Assembly: GCF_014654615.1 (NCBI RefSeq)
Contig: NZ_BNBB01000001.1
Span: 62,001 to 126,000 of the forward strand
DNA: 64,000 bases
Direction of reading: 5' to 3'
DNA from: Streptosporangium violaceochromogenes
GTDB taxonomy: Bacteria > Actinomycetota > Actinomycetes > Streptosporangiales > Streptosporangiaceae
The notes beneath the pieces were generated by a model. The model was not told the origin of the DNA. It was given only the letters and a program-made list of their open reading frames with translations, and did not search any database. Within the stretch, counting starts at the first letter, position 1; the number at the start of each line of letters is the position of its first letter. This document shows, piece by piece, positions 19,184-27,896 of this stretch. The translations under genes and the position numbers were made by a program.

Positions 19184-19591
19184 TCACTCGCGGTACGCCT
19201 CCAGCTCGGCCTCGACCAGCATGCGCGGGTCGATCAACCCGGCCACCCGCACTCCCGTGCAGGCGGGACGGACCTCGCCGAACGTCTCGGCGTGCGCGCG
19301 GCCGACCTCGTCGTAGTGCCTGTCGTCGACCACGAAGTAACGGACCCGCACCACGTCGCGACGGGACAGCCCCGCCGTCTCGATCGCGTCCAGGGCGACG
19401 CCGAAGGCGGTCAGCGACTGCCGGTAGGCGTCGCCGACGTGCTTGACCTCACCGCCGACGGCGGCGGTGCAGCCCGAGACGATCACCCACGGACCCGCCA
19501 CCACCGCACGGGCGTAACCATACCGCTCCTCCCAGACACCACCGCTGAACACCCGGGAGCCCGAACGGTGACTTGACGCGTTGTGCCTCAC
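19184..19591 (-). CDS. RidA/YjgF-family protein in the his operon
   Basis: 135 residues. The RidA fold is shown by [17 protein letters not shown] near the start, VSGCTA, and the C-terminal [28 protein letters not shown]. RidA proteins hydrolyse reactive enamine/imine intermediates. The canonical RidA Arg is kept in the TGVRV block but the rest is of a divergent subgroup. GTG start with GGAGGG 8 nt upstream. It lies between priA and hisF and probably belongs to the operon. Confidence 0.87.
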   Translation of the reverse strand: MRHNASSHRSGSRVFSGGVWEERYGYARAVVAGPWVIVSGCTAAVGGEVKHVGDAYRQSLTAFGVALDAIETAGLSRRDVVRVRYFVVDDRHYDEVGRAHAETFGEVRPACTGVRVAGLIDPRMLVEAELEAYRE

Positions 19592-19640
19592 GCGGCGTTC
19601 CCTCCGTTCCCTCTCCGCGTCGCGGACGCCCCTTTCCGCG

Positions 19641-20372
19641 TCACGGACGCCGCGCGCTCACCGCGGCCAGGGCCTCCTGGAGGGTGAACGCCTGGGCGTA
19701 GAGGGCCTTGCCCACGATGGCGCCCTCGACGCCGGCCGGGACGAGCGCGGCCAGGGCGCGCAGGTCGTCCAGGGAGGAGACGCCGCCGCTGGCGACGACC
19801 GGCCTGCCGGTACGGGCGCAGACCTCGCGCAGCAGGTCGAGGTTGGGGCCGCGGAGCGTTCCGTCCTTGGTGACGTCGGTGACGACGTAGCGCGGGCAGC
19901 CGTCGGCCTCAAGGCGCTCCAGCACCTCCCACAGGTCGCCGCCCTCCTGCGTCCAGCCCCGGGCGGCGAGGGTGGTCCCCCGCACGTCCAGGCCGATCGC
20001 GATCCGGTCGCCGTACTCGGCGATGATCTTGGAGCACCAGGCGGGGTTCTCCAGCGCCGCGGTGCCGATGTTGACCCGGCGGCAGCCGGTGGCCAGGGCC
20101 GCCTCCAGCGAGGCGTCGTCGCGGATGCCGCCGGACATCTCGACCTTGACGTCGAGCGCGCCCACCACGGAGGCGAGCAGCTCGCGGTTGGAGCCGCGCC
20201 CGAAGGCGGCGTCGAGGTCGACCAGGTGGATCCACTCGGCGCCGGCCTCCTGCCAGGCGAGCGCCGCGGACAGGGGGTCGCCGTAGGAGGTCTCGGTGCC
20301 TGCCTCGCCCTGGACCAGGCGGACCGCCTGGCCGTCGGCGACGTCCACGGCGGGCAGCAACTCTAGCGACAT
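19641..20372 (-). CDS. priA: Bifunctional ProFAR isomerase / phosphoribosylanthranilate isomerase
   Basis: 243 residues. HisA-type barrel with Asp in [18 protein letters not shown] and the second acid in [15 protein letters not shown]. In actinobacteria this protein, PriA, catalyses both the HisA and the TrpF step. The absence of trpF from the trp cluster of this window fits that double role, though the rest of the genome is not seen. GGAGG 10 nt before the ATG lies inside the end of a 49-codon frame. Confidence 0.93.
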   Translation of the reverse strand: MSLELLPAVDVADGQAVRLVQGEAGTETSYGDPLSAALAWQEAGAEWIHLVDLDAAFGRGSNRELLASVVGALDVKVEMSGGIRDDASLEAALATGCRRVNIGTAALENPAWCSKIIAEYGDRIAIGLDVRGTTLAARGWTQEGGDLWEVLERLEADGCPRYVVTDVTKDGTLRGPNLDLLREVCARTGRPVVASGGVSSLDDLRALAALVPAGVEGAIVGKALYAQAFTLQEALAAVSARRP

Positions 20373-20376
20373 CTGT

Positions 20377-20526
20377 TCAGGACCTCCGGTCGAAGACAAG
20401 GACAGCAAAAAGTGGTGCGAAAAGCATCGAGAGAACAAAAATCCCGAGCCGTGCGATCCAGACGGCCGCCAGACGAGACCGCTCGGCCTCGCGAGCGGCT
20501 CCGCGCCTGGCCCGCTCCTCGCTCAT
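20377..20526 (-). CDS. 49-residue single-span membrane peptide between hisH and priA
   Basis: ATG at 20524-20526. The product has a charged Arg/Glu-rich start (about 20 residues) and one clear transmembrane helix, [20 protein letters not shown], then FDRRS. The stop is 4 bp before the priA ATG and the priA ribosome site lies within its last codons. No good ribosome site precedes it. It fills the only sizeable gap in the operon, which supports a real gene. Family not recognised. Confidence 0.5.
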   Translation of the reverse strand: MSEERARRGAAREAERSRLAAVWIARLGIFVLSMLFAPLFAVLVFDRRS

Positions 20527-20548
20527 GAGACGCTCATTCGCGGAGGGC

Positions 20549-21181
20549 TCACGTGACGGTGGCGAGCCAGTTGGCCAGAAGACGCGCCCCGGCGTCCCCC
20601 GACTTCTCCGGATGGAACTGGGTGGCCGTCAGCGGGCCGTTCTCCACCGCCGCGACGAACGGCACACCGTGCTCGGACCAGGTGACGAGGGGGTCGGTGA
20701 ACCCGGGGCCCGCCTTGAGCCTCCAGTCGCGCACGCCGTACGAATGGACGAAGTAGAACCGCGTGTCCGCCTCAAGACCGGCGAACAGCACCGAGCCCTC
20801 GGGAGCCCTGACCGTGTTCCAGCCCATGTGGGGCAGGACCGGCGCGTCGAGCCGCTCGACGGTACCGGGCCACTCACCGCACCCCTCGGTCGTGACGCCG
20901 TGCTCGACCCCCGTCTCGAAGAGGATCTGCATGCCGACGCAGATGCCGAGCACCGGCCGGCCCGCCGACAGGCGGCGGTCGATGATGCGGTCACCGCGCA
21001 CGGCGCGCAGGCCGGCCATGCAGGCGGCGAAGGCGCCGACCCCCGGGACGACGAGGCCGTCGGCCTCCATCGCCTTGGTGTAGTCGGAGGTCACCGTGAC
21101 GTCCGCGCCGACCCGGGCCAGCGCCCGCTCCGCCGAGCGGAGGTTGCCCGATCCGTAGTCCAGAACCGTTACGCTCGCCAC
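20549..21181 (-). CDS. hisH: Imidazole glycerol phosphate synthase glutaminase subunit
   Basis: 210 residues. Class I glutaminase with nucleophile Cys in [11 protein letters not shown] and the His-Glu pair in TQFHPEKSG; the oxyanion strand PGVGAF is present. It supplies ammonia to HisF. GTG start, which overlaps the end of the preceding 53-residue gene by 13 bp. Expected length for the family. Confidence 0.95.
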   Translation of the reverse strand: MASVTVLDYGSGNLRSAERALARVGADVTVTSDYTKAMEADGLVVPGVGAFAACMAGLRAVRGDRIIDRRLSAGRPVLGICVGMQILFETGVEHGVTTEGCGEWPGTVERLDAPVLPHMGWNTVRAPEGSVLFAGLEADTRFYFVHSYGVRDWRLKAGPGFTDPLVTWSEHGVPFVAAVENGPLTATQFHPEKSGDAGARLLANWLATVT

Positions 21182-21330
21182 CAGAGCACCGCCGCGGTAG
21201 TAGCCATGGCCGCGAGCGCGCCGAGCAGCAGCGCCCCCGCCTTGAGCCCCTGCTTGAGAAAGGACACGACCCCGCCGACGAGGAACAGGGCCACGAAGGC
21301 CATCGCGATGGCCGTCCAGTTGCCCGTCAC
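21169..21330 (-). CDS. 53-residue two-helix membrane peptide between hisB and hisH
   Basis: GTG at 21328-21330 follows GGGGAG by 4 nt. It encodes two hydrophobic segments ([18 protein letters not shown] and [21 protein letters not shown]) joined by KQGLKAG. The 3' end overlaps hisH, so it is translated as part of the his operon. The function is unknown. Its position inside an amino acid operon is suggestive but proves nothing. Confidence 0.75.
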   Translation of the reverse strand: MTGNWTAIAMAFVALFLVGGVVSFLKQGLKAGALLLGALAAMATTAAVLWWRA

Positions 21331-21355
21331 GGTCTCCCCTTCGCCGGGCGCCCGC

Positions 21356-21976
21356 TCACAGCACACCCTTGGTGCTCGGCACCCCGGTGGCCCGGGGGTC
21401 GGGCTCGCAGGCCTCGCGCAGCGCCCGCGCCAGAGCCTTGAACTGCGCCTCCACGATGTGGTGGGCGTTGCGGCCATAGGGGACGTGGACGTGCAGGCAG
21501 ACCGCGGCCTGGGCGACGAACGACTCCAGGATGTGCCGGGTCATCGTCGTGTCGTACTCCGGGCCGATCATCGGGGCCATGCCCTCGGGCTCGGTGTGTA
21601 CGAGGTAGGGGCGGCCCGACAGGTCGACCGTGACCTGCGCGAGCGTCTCGTCCAGCGGACAGGAGGCACTACCGAAACGCCTGATACCCGACTTGTCACC
21701 CAAAGCCTGACGGAACGCAGCGCCCAGGGCGAGCGCGGTGTCCTCGATCGTGTGATGGGAGTCGATGTGGAGGTCACCCTCGGTCTTCACGGTCAGATCG
21801 AACAGGCCGTGCCTGCCGAGCTGGTTCAGCATGTGGTCGTAGAACCCGACACCGGTCGACACATCGGCGTACCCCGAGCCGTCGAGGTTGACCTCGACCA
21901 GCACCGAGGTCTCCTTGGTGGCCCGCTCGACGCGGCCGAGGCGCCCCGCGCCCCCGGCTCCGGCAGGACTGTTCAC
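21356..21976 (-). CDS. hisB: Imidazoleglycerol-phosphate dehydratase
   Basis: 206 residues, the monofunctional form. Metal-binding repeats are seen in [27 protein letters not shown] and [17 protein letters not shown]. It dehydrates IGP. The GTG start at 21974-21976 overlaps the hisC stop (GTGA) and has GGAGG 7 nt upstream, so the longer open frame before it is not used. Confidence 0.96.
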   Translation of the reverse strand: MNSPAGAGGAGRLGRVERATKETSVLVEVNLDGSGYADVSTGVGFYDHMLNQLGRHGLFDLTVKTEGDLHIDSHHTIEDTALALGAAFRQALGDKSGIRRFGSASCPLDETLAQVTVDLSGRPYLVHTEPEGMAPMIGPEYDTTMTRHILESFVAQAAVCLHVHVPYGRNAHHIVEAQFKALARALREACEPDPRATGVPSTKGVL

Positions 21977-23043
21977 AGCGTTTCCTCCAGGGCGGCGCGG
22001 AAGGCCGCCATCTCCTCCGCCGTTCCGACGGACACGCGCAGCCACCCGGGCGGGCCCACCTCGCGGATCAGCACTCCGCGATCAAGGATGCCCTCCCAGA
22101 CGGCGCGCCGGTCCTCGAAACGGCCGAACAACACGAAATTGGCGTCGGAGTCGGCGACCTCCAGCCCCCGGCCGCGCAACCACGCCACCGTCGCGTCCCG
22201 CTCGGCCCGCAGCGCCGCGACGGTGCCAAGCAGCTCGGCCCTGTGGGCCAGCGCCACGCGCGCCGCCTCCTGGGTGAGGCTGGACAGGTGGTACGGCAGG
22301 CGCACCAGCAGCAGGGCCTCGATCACCGCCGGGTGCGCGGCGAGGTAGCCGAGCCGGGCGCCCGCCATGGCGAACGCCTTGGACATCGTCCGCGTGACGA
22401 TGAGCCGGGGGTGATCCGGCAGCAACGTCAGCGCCGAGGGCGTGCCCGCGCGGGCGAACTCGAAGTACGCCTCGTCCACGACGACCATGCCGGGCGCGGC
22501 CTCGACGATCCGGGCGATCACCGCCGGGTCGAGCGCGGTTCCGGTCGGGTTGTTGGGCGAGGTCAGGAAGACGACGTCGGGCCGGTGCTCCCCGATCAGG
22601 GCGACCGCCTTGTCCGGGTCGATCCCGAAGTCCTCCTCACGGGCCCCGGCGATCCACTCCGTCGAGGTCCCGGTGACGATGATCGGATGCATCGAGTAGG
22701 AGGGCTCGAACCCGAGGGCGGTACGGCCGGGGCCGCCGAACGCCTGGAGGATCTGCTGGATCACCTCGTTGGAGCCGTTGGCGGCCCAGACCCGCTCGGC
22801 GGTCAGGCCGTGACCGAGGTAGGAGGCCAGTTCGCCGCGGAGGGCGAGCGCGTCGCGGTCGGGGTAGCGGTTCAGGCCGGCCGCGCCGAGCCGTACGGCC
22901 TCGGCCAGGTCGGCGGCCAGGGAGTCCGACGGCCCGTAGGGGTTCTCGTTGGTGTTGAGCCGCACCGGGACGTCGATCTGGGGGGCGCCGTAGGGCGACC
23001 GGCCCCGGAGGTCGTCCCGGATCGGCAGGTCCTCGACCCTCAT
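21973..23043 (-). CDS. hisC: Histidinol-phosphate aminotransferase
   Basis: 356 residues. Fold type I PLP enzyme: [10 protein letters not shown] at the N-terminus, [15 protein letters not shown], and the PLP lysine in [17 protein letters not shown]. Cytoplasmic; transfers the amino group from glutamate to imidazole acetol phosphate. ATG at 23041-23043 overlaps the hisD stop (ATGA). Confidence 0.95.
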   Translation of the reverse strand: MRVEDLPIRDDLRGRSPYGAPQIDVPVRLNTNENPYGPSDSLAADLAEAVRLGAAGLNRYPDRDALALRGELASYLGHGLTAERVWAANGSNEVIQQILQAFGGPGRTALGFEPSYSMHPIIVTGTSTEWIAGAREEDFGIDPDKAVALIGEHRPDVVFLTSPNNPTGTALDPAVIARIVEAAPGMVVVDEAYFEFARAGTPSALTLLPDHPRLIVTRTMSKAFAMAGARLGYLAAHPAVIEALLLVRLPYHLSSLTQEAARVALAHRAELLGTVAALRAERDATVAWLRGRGLEVADSDANFVLFGRFEDRRAVWEGILDRGVLIREVGPPGWLRVSVGTAEEMAAFRAALEETL

Positions 23044-24347
23044 GACGGGATCTCCCAGCCGAACCGGGCGCGGATCGCCGCCCCGTGCGCGGGCAGGTCC
23101 TCGGCGTCGGCCAGGACGCACACGTGGGCGGCGGCCTCGGCCAGCGCCTCGCGGTCGTAGTCGACGACGTGGATCCCGCGCAGGAACGTCTGCACCGACA
23201 GCCCCGAGGAGTGGCAGGCGCAGCCGCCGGTGGGCAGCACGTGGTTGGAGCCGGCGAGGTAGTCGCCGAGCGAGACGGGCGCGTAGGCGCCGACGAAGAC
23301 CGCTCCGGCGTTGCGGACGCGGGCGGCGATCGCGGGCGCGTTGGCGGTGTGGATCTCCAGGTGCTCGGCGGCGTAGGCGTCGACGACCCGCAGCCCGTCC
23401 TCCAGGTCGCCGACCAGGACGATGCCCGACTGGCGGCCGGACAGGGCCTCGGTGATCCGCTCGGTGTGCTTGGTGGCGGCGACCTGCCGGGGAAGCTCAC
23501 GCTCGACGGCGTCGGCCAGCTCGACGGAGTCGGTGACGAGCACGGAGGCGGCGATCGTGTCGTGCTCGGCCTGGCTGATCAGGTCGGCGGCGACGTGCAC
23601 CGGGTCGGCCGTCGCGTCGGCCAGGATCGCGATCTCGGTGGGACCGGCCTCGGAGTCGATGCCGATGCGGCCCTTGAGCAGCCGCTTGGCGGCGGTGACC
23701 CAGATGTTGCCGGGGCCGGTGACCATGGTGACCGGCGCGCACTCCGCGGTGCCGTAGGCGAACATCGCCACCGCCTGGGCACCGCCGACGGCGTGGACCT
23801 CGTCGACGCCGAGCAGCGCGCACGCGGCCAGGACGGCCGGGTGCGGCAGCCCGCCGAACTCCTTCTGGGCCGGGGAGGCCACGGCCAGGGAGGGGACCCC
23901 GGCCTCCTGTGCGGGCACGACGTTCATGACCACGCTGGAGGGATAGACGGCCCGGCCTCCGGGGACGTACAGGCCCACGCGCTCGACGGGCACCCAGCGC
24001 TCGGTGACCGTGCCGCCGGGCACCACCCGGGTGGTGACGTCGGCGCGGCGCTGGTCGCGGTGGACCAGCCGGGCACGGCGGATCGACTCCCTCAGCGCGG
24101 CCTCGACCCGGGGGTCCAGCTCCGCGAGCGCCCGGGAGATCGCCTCGGCGGGCACCCTGGCCGACTCCAGTTCGACGCCGTCGAACCTCGCGGTCAGCTC
24201 CCGCACGGCCTCCGCGCCACGATGACGTACGTCCTCGCAGATGATCCGCACCTTCTCCAGGGCGGCCTCGACGTCGAGCTCGGCTCGGGGCAGCACGTCG
24301 CGCAGGTCCTCAGGAAGGGTACCGCGCAGGTCGATACGGGAAATCAC
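23040..24347 (-). CDS. hisD: Histidinol dehydrogenase
   Basis: 435 residues. The zinc enzyme performs the last two oxidations of histidine synthesis. Recognised blocks include [42 protein letters not shown] and the C-terminal SNHVLPTGG. First gene of hisDCB-hisH-priA-ridA-hisF. GTG start. The promoter is probably within the palindrome at 24412-24439. Confidence 0.96.
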   Translation of the reverse strand: MISRIDLRGTLPEDLRDVLPRAELDVEAALEKVRIICEDVRHRGAEAVRELTARFDGVELESARVPAEAISRALAELDPRVEAALRESIRRARLVHRDQRRADVTTRVVPGGTVTERWVPVERVGLYVPGGRAVYPSSVVMNVVPAQEAGVPSLAVASPAQKEFGGLPHPAVLAACALLGVDEVHAVGGAQAVAMFAYGTAECAPVTMVTGPGNIWVTAAKRLLKGRIGIDSEAGPTEIAILADATADPVHVAADLISQAEHDTIAASVLVTDSVELADAVERELPRQVAATKHTERITEALSGRQSGIVLVGDLEDGLRVVDAYAAEHLEIHTANAPAIAARVRNAGAVFVGAYAPVSLGDYLAGSNHVLPTGGCACHSSGLSVQTFLRGIHVVDYDREALAEAAAHVCVLADAEDLPAHGAAIRARFGWEIPS

Positions 24348-24411
24348 CCGTCCAGTCTACGGAGACTCGGTAACCACTATTGTTCCGTCCACTTCCTGGA
24401 CACCCCTTTAC

Positions 24412-24439
24412 ATTGTAGATTTTCTACCTCCACTACAAT
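24412..24439. promoter_or_regulatory. Symmetric divergent promoter/operator between hisD and ybaK
   Basis: ATTGTAG (24412-24418) and CTACAAT (24433-24439) form a perfect inverted repeat with a 14-nt spacer. Read on either strand it gives TTGTAG, 15 nt, TACAAT, so each arm can act as -35 for one gene and -10 for the other. A smaller repeat, GTAGA-TTT-TCTAC (24415-24427), lies inside. For ybaK the TACAAT is 6 nt before the GTG. The 15-nt spacing is short, so activation by a bound protein is possible. Confidence 0.55.
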
Positions 24440-24445
24440 CCCCCC

Positions 24446-24943
24446 GTGAGCAAGAGCAGGAAGGGCGGCCAGGGCACGCCGGCGACGGTGGCCCTGACCC
24501 GGGCCAAGGCGGAGTTCACCCTCCACCCCTACGAGCACGAGGCGGGCGCCCGGACCTACGGCGAGGAGGCCGCCGACGCGCTCGGCGTGCCGTGCGAGCG
24601 CGTCTTCAAGACGCTCGTGGCCGAGGTCGACGGCGAGCCGGCCGTCGCGGTGGTACCGGTGTCCGGCAGACTGGACCTGAAGGCCCTGGCCTCGGCGCTG
24701 GGCGGCAAACGCGCCGCGATGGCCGAGGCCGCCGCGGTGGAGCGGATGACCGGCTACGTGGTGGGCGGGATCAGCCCGCTGGGACAGCGCAGGGCGCTGC
24801 CGACCGTGGTCGACGCCTCCGCGCTGGACTTCGAGACGGTCTACTTCTCCGCCGGCCGCCGGGGGCTGCAGATCGAGACGGCCCCCTCGGAGCTGGTACG
24901 GCTGACACGGGCGATCACCGCGCCCATCGGCAGGCCGGGGTAG
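24446..24943 (+). CDS. ybaK: Cys-tRNA(Pro)/Cys-tRNA(Cys) deacylase, YbaK/EbsC type
   Basis: 165 residues. The editing domain shows HPYEHEAGARTYGEEAADALG, the catalytic Lys in VFKTLV, and GGISPLGQRRALPTVVD. It frees cysteine wrongly attached to tRNA-Pro. GTG start with no ribosome site; the TACAAT box 6 nt upstream indicates a leaderless message. Divergent from hisD and sharing its control region. Confidence 0.92.
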   Translation: MSKSRKGGQGTPATVALTRAKAEFTLHPYEHEAGARTYGEEAADALGVPCERVFKTLVAEVDGEPAVAVVPVSGRLDLKALASALGGKRAAMAEAAAVERMTGYVVGGISPLGQRRALPTVVDASALDFETVYFSAGRRGLQIETAPSELVRLTRAITAPIGRPG

Positions 24944-25046
24944 CCCCCTCACCTTTCCCGGGCCGGAAGTCGTCGAAAGTTGCCGAGGCGCCCGGGCCGG
25001 GCCTCGGCGACACTCGCACGCGAGGCCGTACCCGACAGGGGGACAG

Positions 25047-26435
25047 ATGATCTACCTGACCGCCATCGAGATGCTGGAGCTGCTGCGCGCCGGGCAGGTC
25101 GGCGCGGTCGAGCTGCTCGACGCGCACCTGCGCCGGATCGAGGAGGTCAACCCCCGCGTCAACGCGATCGTCACCCTGACGGCCGAGCGCGCGCTCGCGG
25201 AGGCGAAGGAGGCCGACCGCGACCTGGCGCGGGGGCGCGTGCGCGGCCCCCTGCACGGACTGCCCGTGGCGCACAAGGACCTGACCGACACCGCGGGGAT
25301 CCGCACCACCTACGGCTCGCCGCTGTTCGCGAACCACGTCCCCGAGCACGACTCCCCCATCGTACGGCGGATGCGCGCGGCCGGGGCCGTCACGATCGGC
25401 AAGACCAACACCCCGGAGTTCGGCACCGGCTCCCACACCGTGAACGAGCTGTTCGGCGCCACCCGCAACCCCTACGACCTGTCCAGGTCGGCCGGGGGCA
25501 GCAGCGGCGGGGCGGCGGCGGCGCTGGCCGCCGGGATGGTCCCCCTGGCCGACGGCTCCGACATGGGCGGCTCGCTGCGCAACCCGGCCTCCTTCTGCAA
25601 CGTCGTCGGCCTGCGGCCGACGCCGGGGCGCGTGCCGTCGCCGTCGCCGTCGGCGTGGTTCACCCTCGGGGTGGCCGGGCCGATGGCCCGCACCGTGGCG
25701 GACCTGGCGCTGCTGATGAGCGTGATCGCCGGGTTCGACGCCGCCTCCCCCCTGACGGTCACCGAGGGGGGTGAGGTCTTCGCCGGCGCCCTGGAGACGG
25801 ACCCTCGGGGGCTGCGCGTGGCCTGGAGCCCCGACCTGGGCGGGCTGCCGGTGGACGAGGAGACGGCGAGGGTCACCGCGCGGGCCCCGGCGGTGCTCGC
25901 CGAGCTGGGCGCCCGGGTGGAGCCGGTGGAGCTGGACCTGTCGGACGCCGAGGAGGCGTTCCGGACCTACCGGGCCTGGTACTACGCGCTCGCCTACGGC
26001 GACCTGCCCCGCGAGGCGCTGGGCCCCAACGTGCGCTGGAACGTCGAGCGGGGCCTGGAGGTGACCGGGGCCGGCCTGGCCCGGGCCGAGCGGCTGCGCA
26101 GCGGCCTCTACCGGCGGATGGCCCGCTTCTTCGAGACCCACGACTTCCTGGTGGCGCCGGTCAGCCAGGTGCCGCCCTTCCCGGTGGAGGAGCCGTACGT
26201 CACGGAGATCGGCGGACGGGCGCTGCCGGACTATCTGGCGTGGATGCGCTCGGCCTACTGGATCAGCGTGCTGCACGCGCCCGCGATCTCGGTGCCGTGC
26301 GGCTTCACCTCCGGCGGGCTGCCCGTGGGCGTGCAGATCGTCGGGCGGCCCTTCGACGACCTGGGGGTGCTGCGGCTGGCCCACGCGTTCGAGCGGGCCA
26401 CCGGGCACGGCGGGCGCCGGCCCGCCTGCCGCTGA
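25047..26435 (+). CDS. Amidase signature family enzyme
   Basis: 462 residues, usual size. The Ser-cisSer-Lys triad is visible: Lys in GLPVAHKDL, cis-Ser in the [16 protein letters not shown] loop, and the nucleophile Ser in [16 protein letters not shown]. Such enzymes hydrolyse amides (aryl/acyl amides, 6-aminohexanoate, GatA-type glutamine). The substrate cannot be told; GatA is unlikely without gatC/gatB beside it. The ATG follows a GGGGGA site. Confidence 0.88.
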   Translation: MIYLTAIEMLELLRAGQVGAVELLDAHLRRIEEVNPRVNAIVTLTAERALAEAKEADRDLARGRVRGPLHGLPVAHKDLTDTAGIRTTYGSPLFANHVPEHDSPIVRRMRAAGAVTIGKTNTPEFGTGSHTVNELFGATRNPYDLSRSAGGSSGGAAAALAAGMVPLADGSDMGGSLRNPASFCNVVGLRPTPGRVPSPSPSAWFTLGVAGPMARTVADLALLMSVIAGFDAASPLTVTEGGEVFAGALETDPRGLRVAWSPDLGGLPVDEETARVTARAPAVLAELGARVEPVELDLSDAEEAFRTYRAWYYALAYGDLPREALGPNVRWNVERGLEVTGAGLARAERLRSGLYRRMARFFETHDFLVAPVSQVPPFPVEEPYVTEIGGRALPDYLAWMRSAYWISVLHAPAISVPCGFTSGGLPVGVQIVGRPFDDLGVLRLAHAFERATGHGGRRPACR

Positions 26436-26475
26436 CCGCCCGTGGAGCCGGCGGCGGGACCGCCCGTGGAGCCGG
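26434..26475. repeat. 18-bp direct repeat at the end of the amidase gene
   Basis: GACCGCCCGTGGAGCCGG occurs at 26434-26451 and 26458-26475, period 24 bp. The first copy overlaps the amidase stop codon. Confidence 0.8.
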
Positions 26476-26515
26476 TCGACCGGCCGTGCTCCCCGGGCAC
26501 CGGAACGAATCCCGT

Positions 26516-26521
26516 TACGCT
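26516..26521 (+). promoter_or_regulatory. Putative -10 box for leaderless murA
   Basis: TACGCT is 6 nt before the GTG at 26528; no separate ribosome site exists. Confidence 0.45.
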
Positions 26522-26527
26522 GTCGGA

Positions 26528-27844
26528 GTGAACGAAGAGGCATGGCTGATCGATCCCTCAGGGCCGCTCCGCGGCGACGTCGAGGTCCGCGGCTCGAAGA
26601 ACGGCGTCTCGAAGCATATGGTCGCCGCGATGCTGGGCACCGGCGAGAGCACGATCCACAACGCGCCCGACGTGGGAGAGGTGGGGATCACCGCGCAGAT
26701 GCTGCGGGCGCTCGGCATCGACGTCGAGATCACCCCCCGCGAGATCACGGTCGCCCAGGGGGCGCAGATCAACCCGCACGTGCCGGCCGCGTTCACCGGC
26801 CTCAACCGCATCCCGATCCTGATGCTGGGCCCCCTGCTGCACCTGGCGGGCGAGGCGTTCGTGCCGCTGGTCGGCGGCGACCCGATCGGGCGCCGCCCCG
26901 TCGACTTCCACGTCGAGGCGCTGCGCGCGATGGGCGCCGAGGTCGAGGTGAGCGACACCGGCGTCCACGCCCGGGCCAAGCGGCTGCGCGGGACGCGCAT
27001 CGAGCTGCCCTACCCCAGCGTGGGCGCGACCGAGACGATCCTGATGTCGGCGGTGCTGGCGGAGGGCAAGACGGTGCTCAAGGGCGCGGCCATGGAGCCG
27101 GAGGTGGTGGAACTCGCCCTGTTCCTCCAGCGCATGGGCGCGCGCATCGAGCTCAGCCCGGACCGGCGCATCGTGATCGAGGGGGTGGAGCGGCTGCGCG
27201 GCGCCTCCACCTGGCTCAACGGCGACCGGATCGAGGCGTTCTCCTACCTGGCGGCCGGCCTGATCACCGGCGGTGAGGTACGGGTGCACGGCTGCCCCCA
27301 GGACCGGCTGGTCACCGCGATCACCACCCTGGCCCGGATGGGCGCCGAGATGGACATCACCGACGACTACGTGTCGGCGTCGGCCCCGGACGGCCTGCGC
27401 GCCGCCGCGGTGCAGACCGACACGCACCCGGGGTTCATGACCGACTGGCAGACCCCGCTGATGGTGCTGTTCACGCAGGCCCAGGGCATGTCGGTGCTGC
27501 ACGAGACGGTGTTCGAGAACCGCCTGGTCTACGTGCCCGCGCTCCAGAGGATGGGGTGCGAGATCGAGGTCTTCGACGTGTGCCTCGGCGGCCCGGCGTG
27601 CCGCTACCACGACACCAACGCCAAGCACTCGGCGGTCGTGCGGGGGGTGTCGAAGCTGCGCGGCGCCGACGTGACGCTCCCCGACATCCGCGCCGGATTC
27701 TCGGCCGTGCTGGCCGCCGCGGCGGCGGAGGGCACCTCCACGCTCCGCGGGGTGCACCACATCGAGCGGGGCTACCACCGCCCGTTCGAGCAGTTCGCCT
27801 CGCTCGGCCTGCGGATCAGCCGGGAAAAGGTGGGGGAACGGTAA
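26528..27844 (+). CDS. murA: UDP-N-acetylglucosamine 1-carboxyvinyltransferase (Asp-type)
   Basis: 438 residues. EPSP-synthase-like two-domain enzyme adding enolpyruvate to UDP-GlcNAc, the first committed step of peptidoglycan. The K-N pair is in RGSKNGVSKHM, the active loop is GGDPIGRRPVD (116-126), and the C-terminal domain keeps ADVTLPDIRAGFSAVLAA. The loop residue that is Cys115 in E. coli is Asp118 here, as in mycobacteria, which predicts natural fosfomycin insensitivity. It precedes a class A PBP. A second murA elsewhere in the genome cannot be excluded. Confidence 0.9.
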   Translation: MNEEAWLIDPSGPLRGDVEVRGSKNGVSKHMVAAMLGTGESTIHNAPDVGEVGITAQMLRALGIDVEITPREITVAQGAQINPHVPAAFTGLNRIPILMLGPLLHLAGEAFVPLVGGDPIGRRPVDFHVEALRAMGAEVEVSDTGVHARAKRLRGTRIELPYPSVGATETILMSAVLAEGKTVLKGAAMEPEVVELALFLQRMGARIELSPDRRIVIEGVERLRGASTWLNGDRIEAFSYLAAGLITGGEVRVHGCPQDRLVTAITTLARMGAEMDITDDYVSASAPDGLRAAAVQTDTHPGFMTDWQTPLMVLFTQAQGMSVLHETVFENRLVYVPALQRMGCEIEVFDVCLGGPACRYHDTNAKHSAVVRGVSKLRGADVTLPDIRAGFSAVLAAAAAEGTSTLRGVHHIERGYHRPFEQFASLGLRISREKVGER

Positions 27845-27888
27845 AGCTTCGCGGACGGGTGTTTGCGCTTGATCACCCGGTCGCACGT

Positions 27889-27894
27889 TACTAT
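27889..27894 (+). promoter_or_regulatory. Putative -10 box before the class A PBP gene
   Basis: TACTAT ends 8 nt before an in-frame GTG at 27903 and 2 nt before the GTG at 27897. TTGATC 14 nt upstream could serve as a weak -35. If transcription starts near 27902, the GTG at 27903 is the real leaderless start. Confidence 0.4.
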
Positions 27895-27896
27895 CC

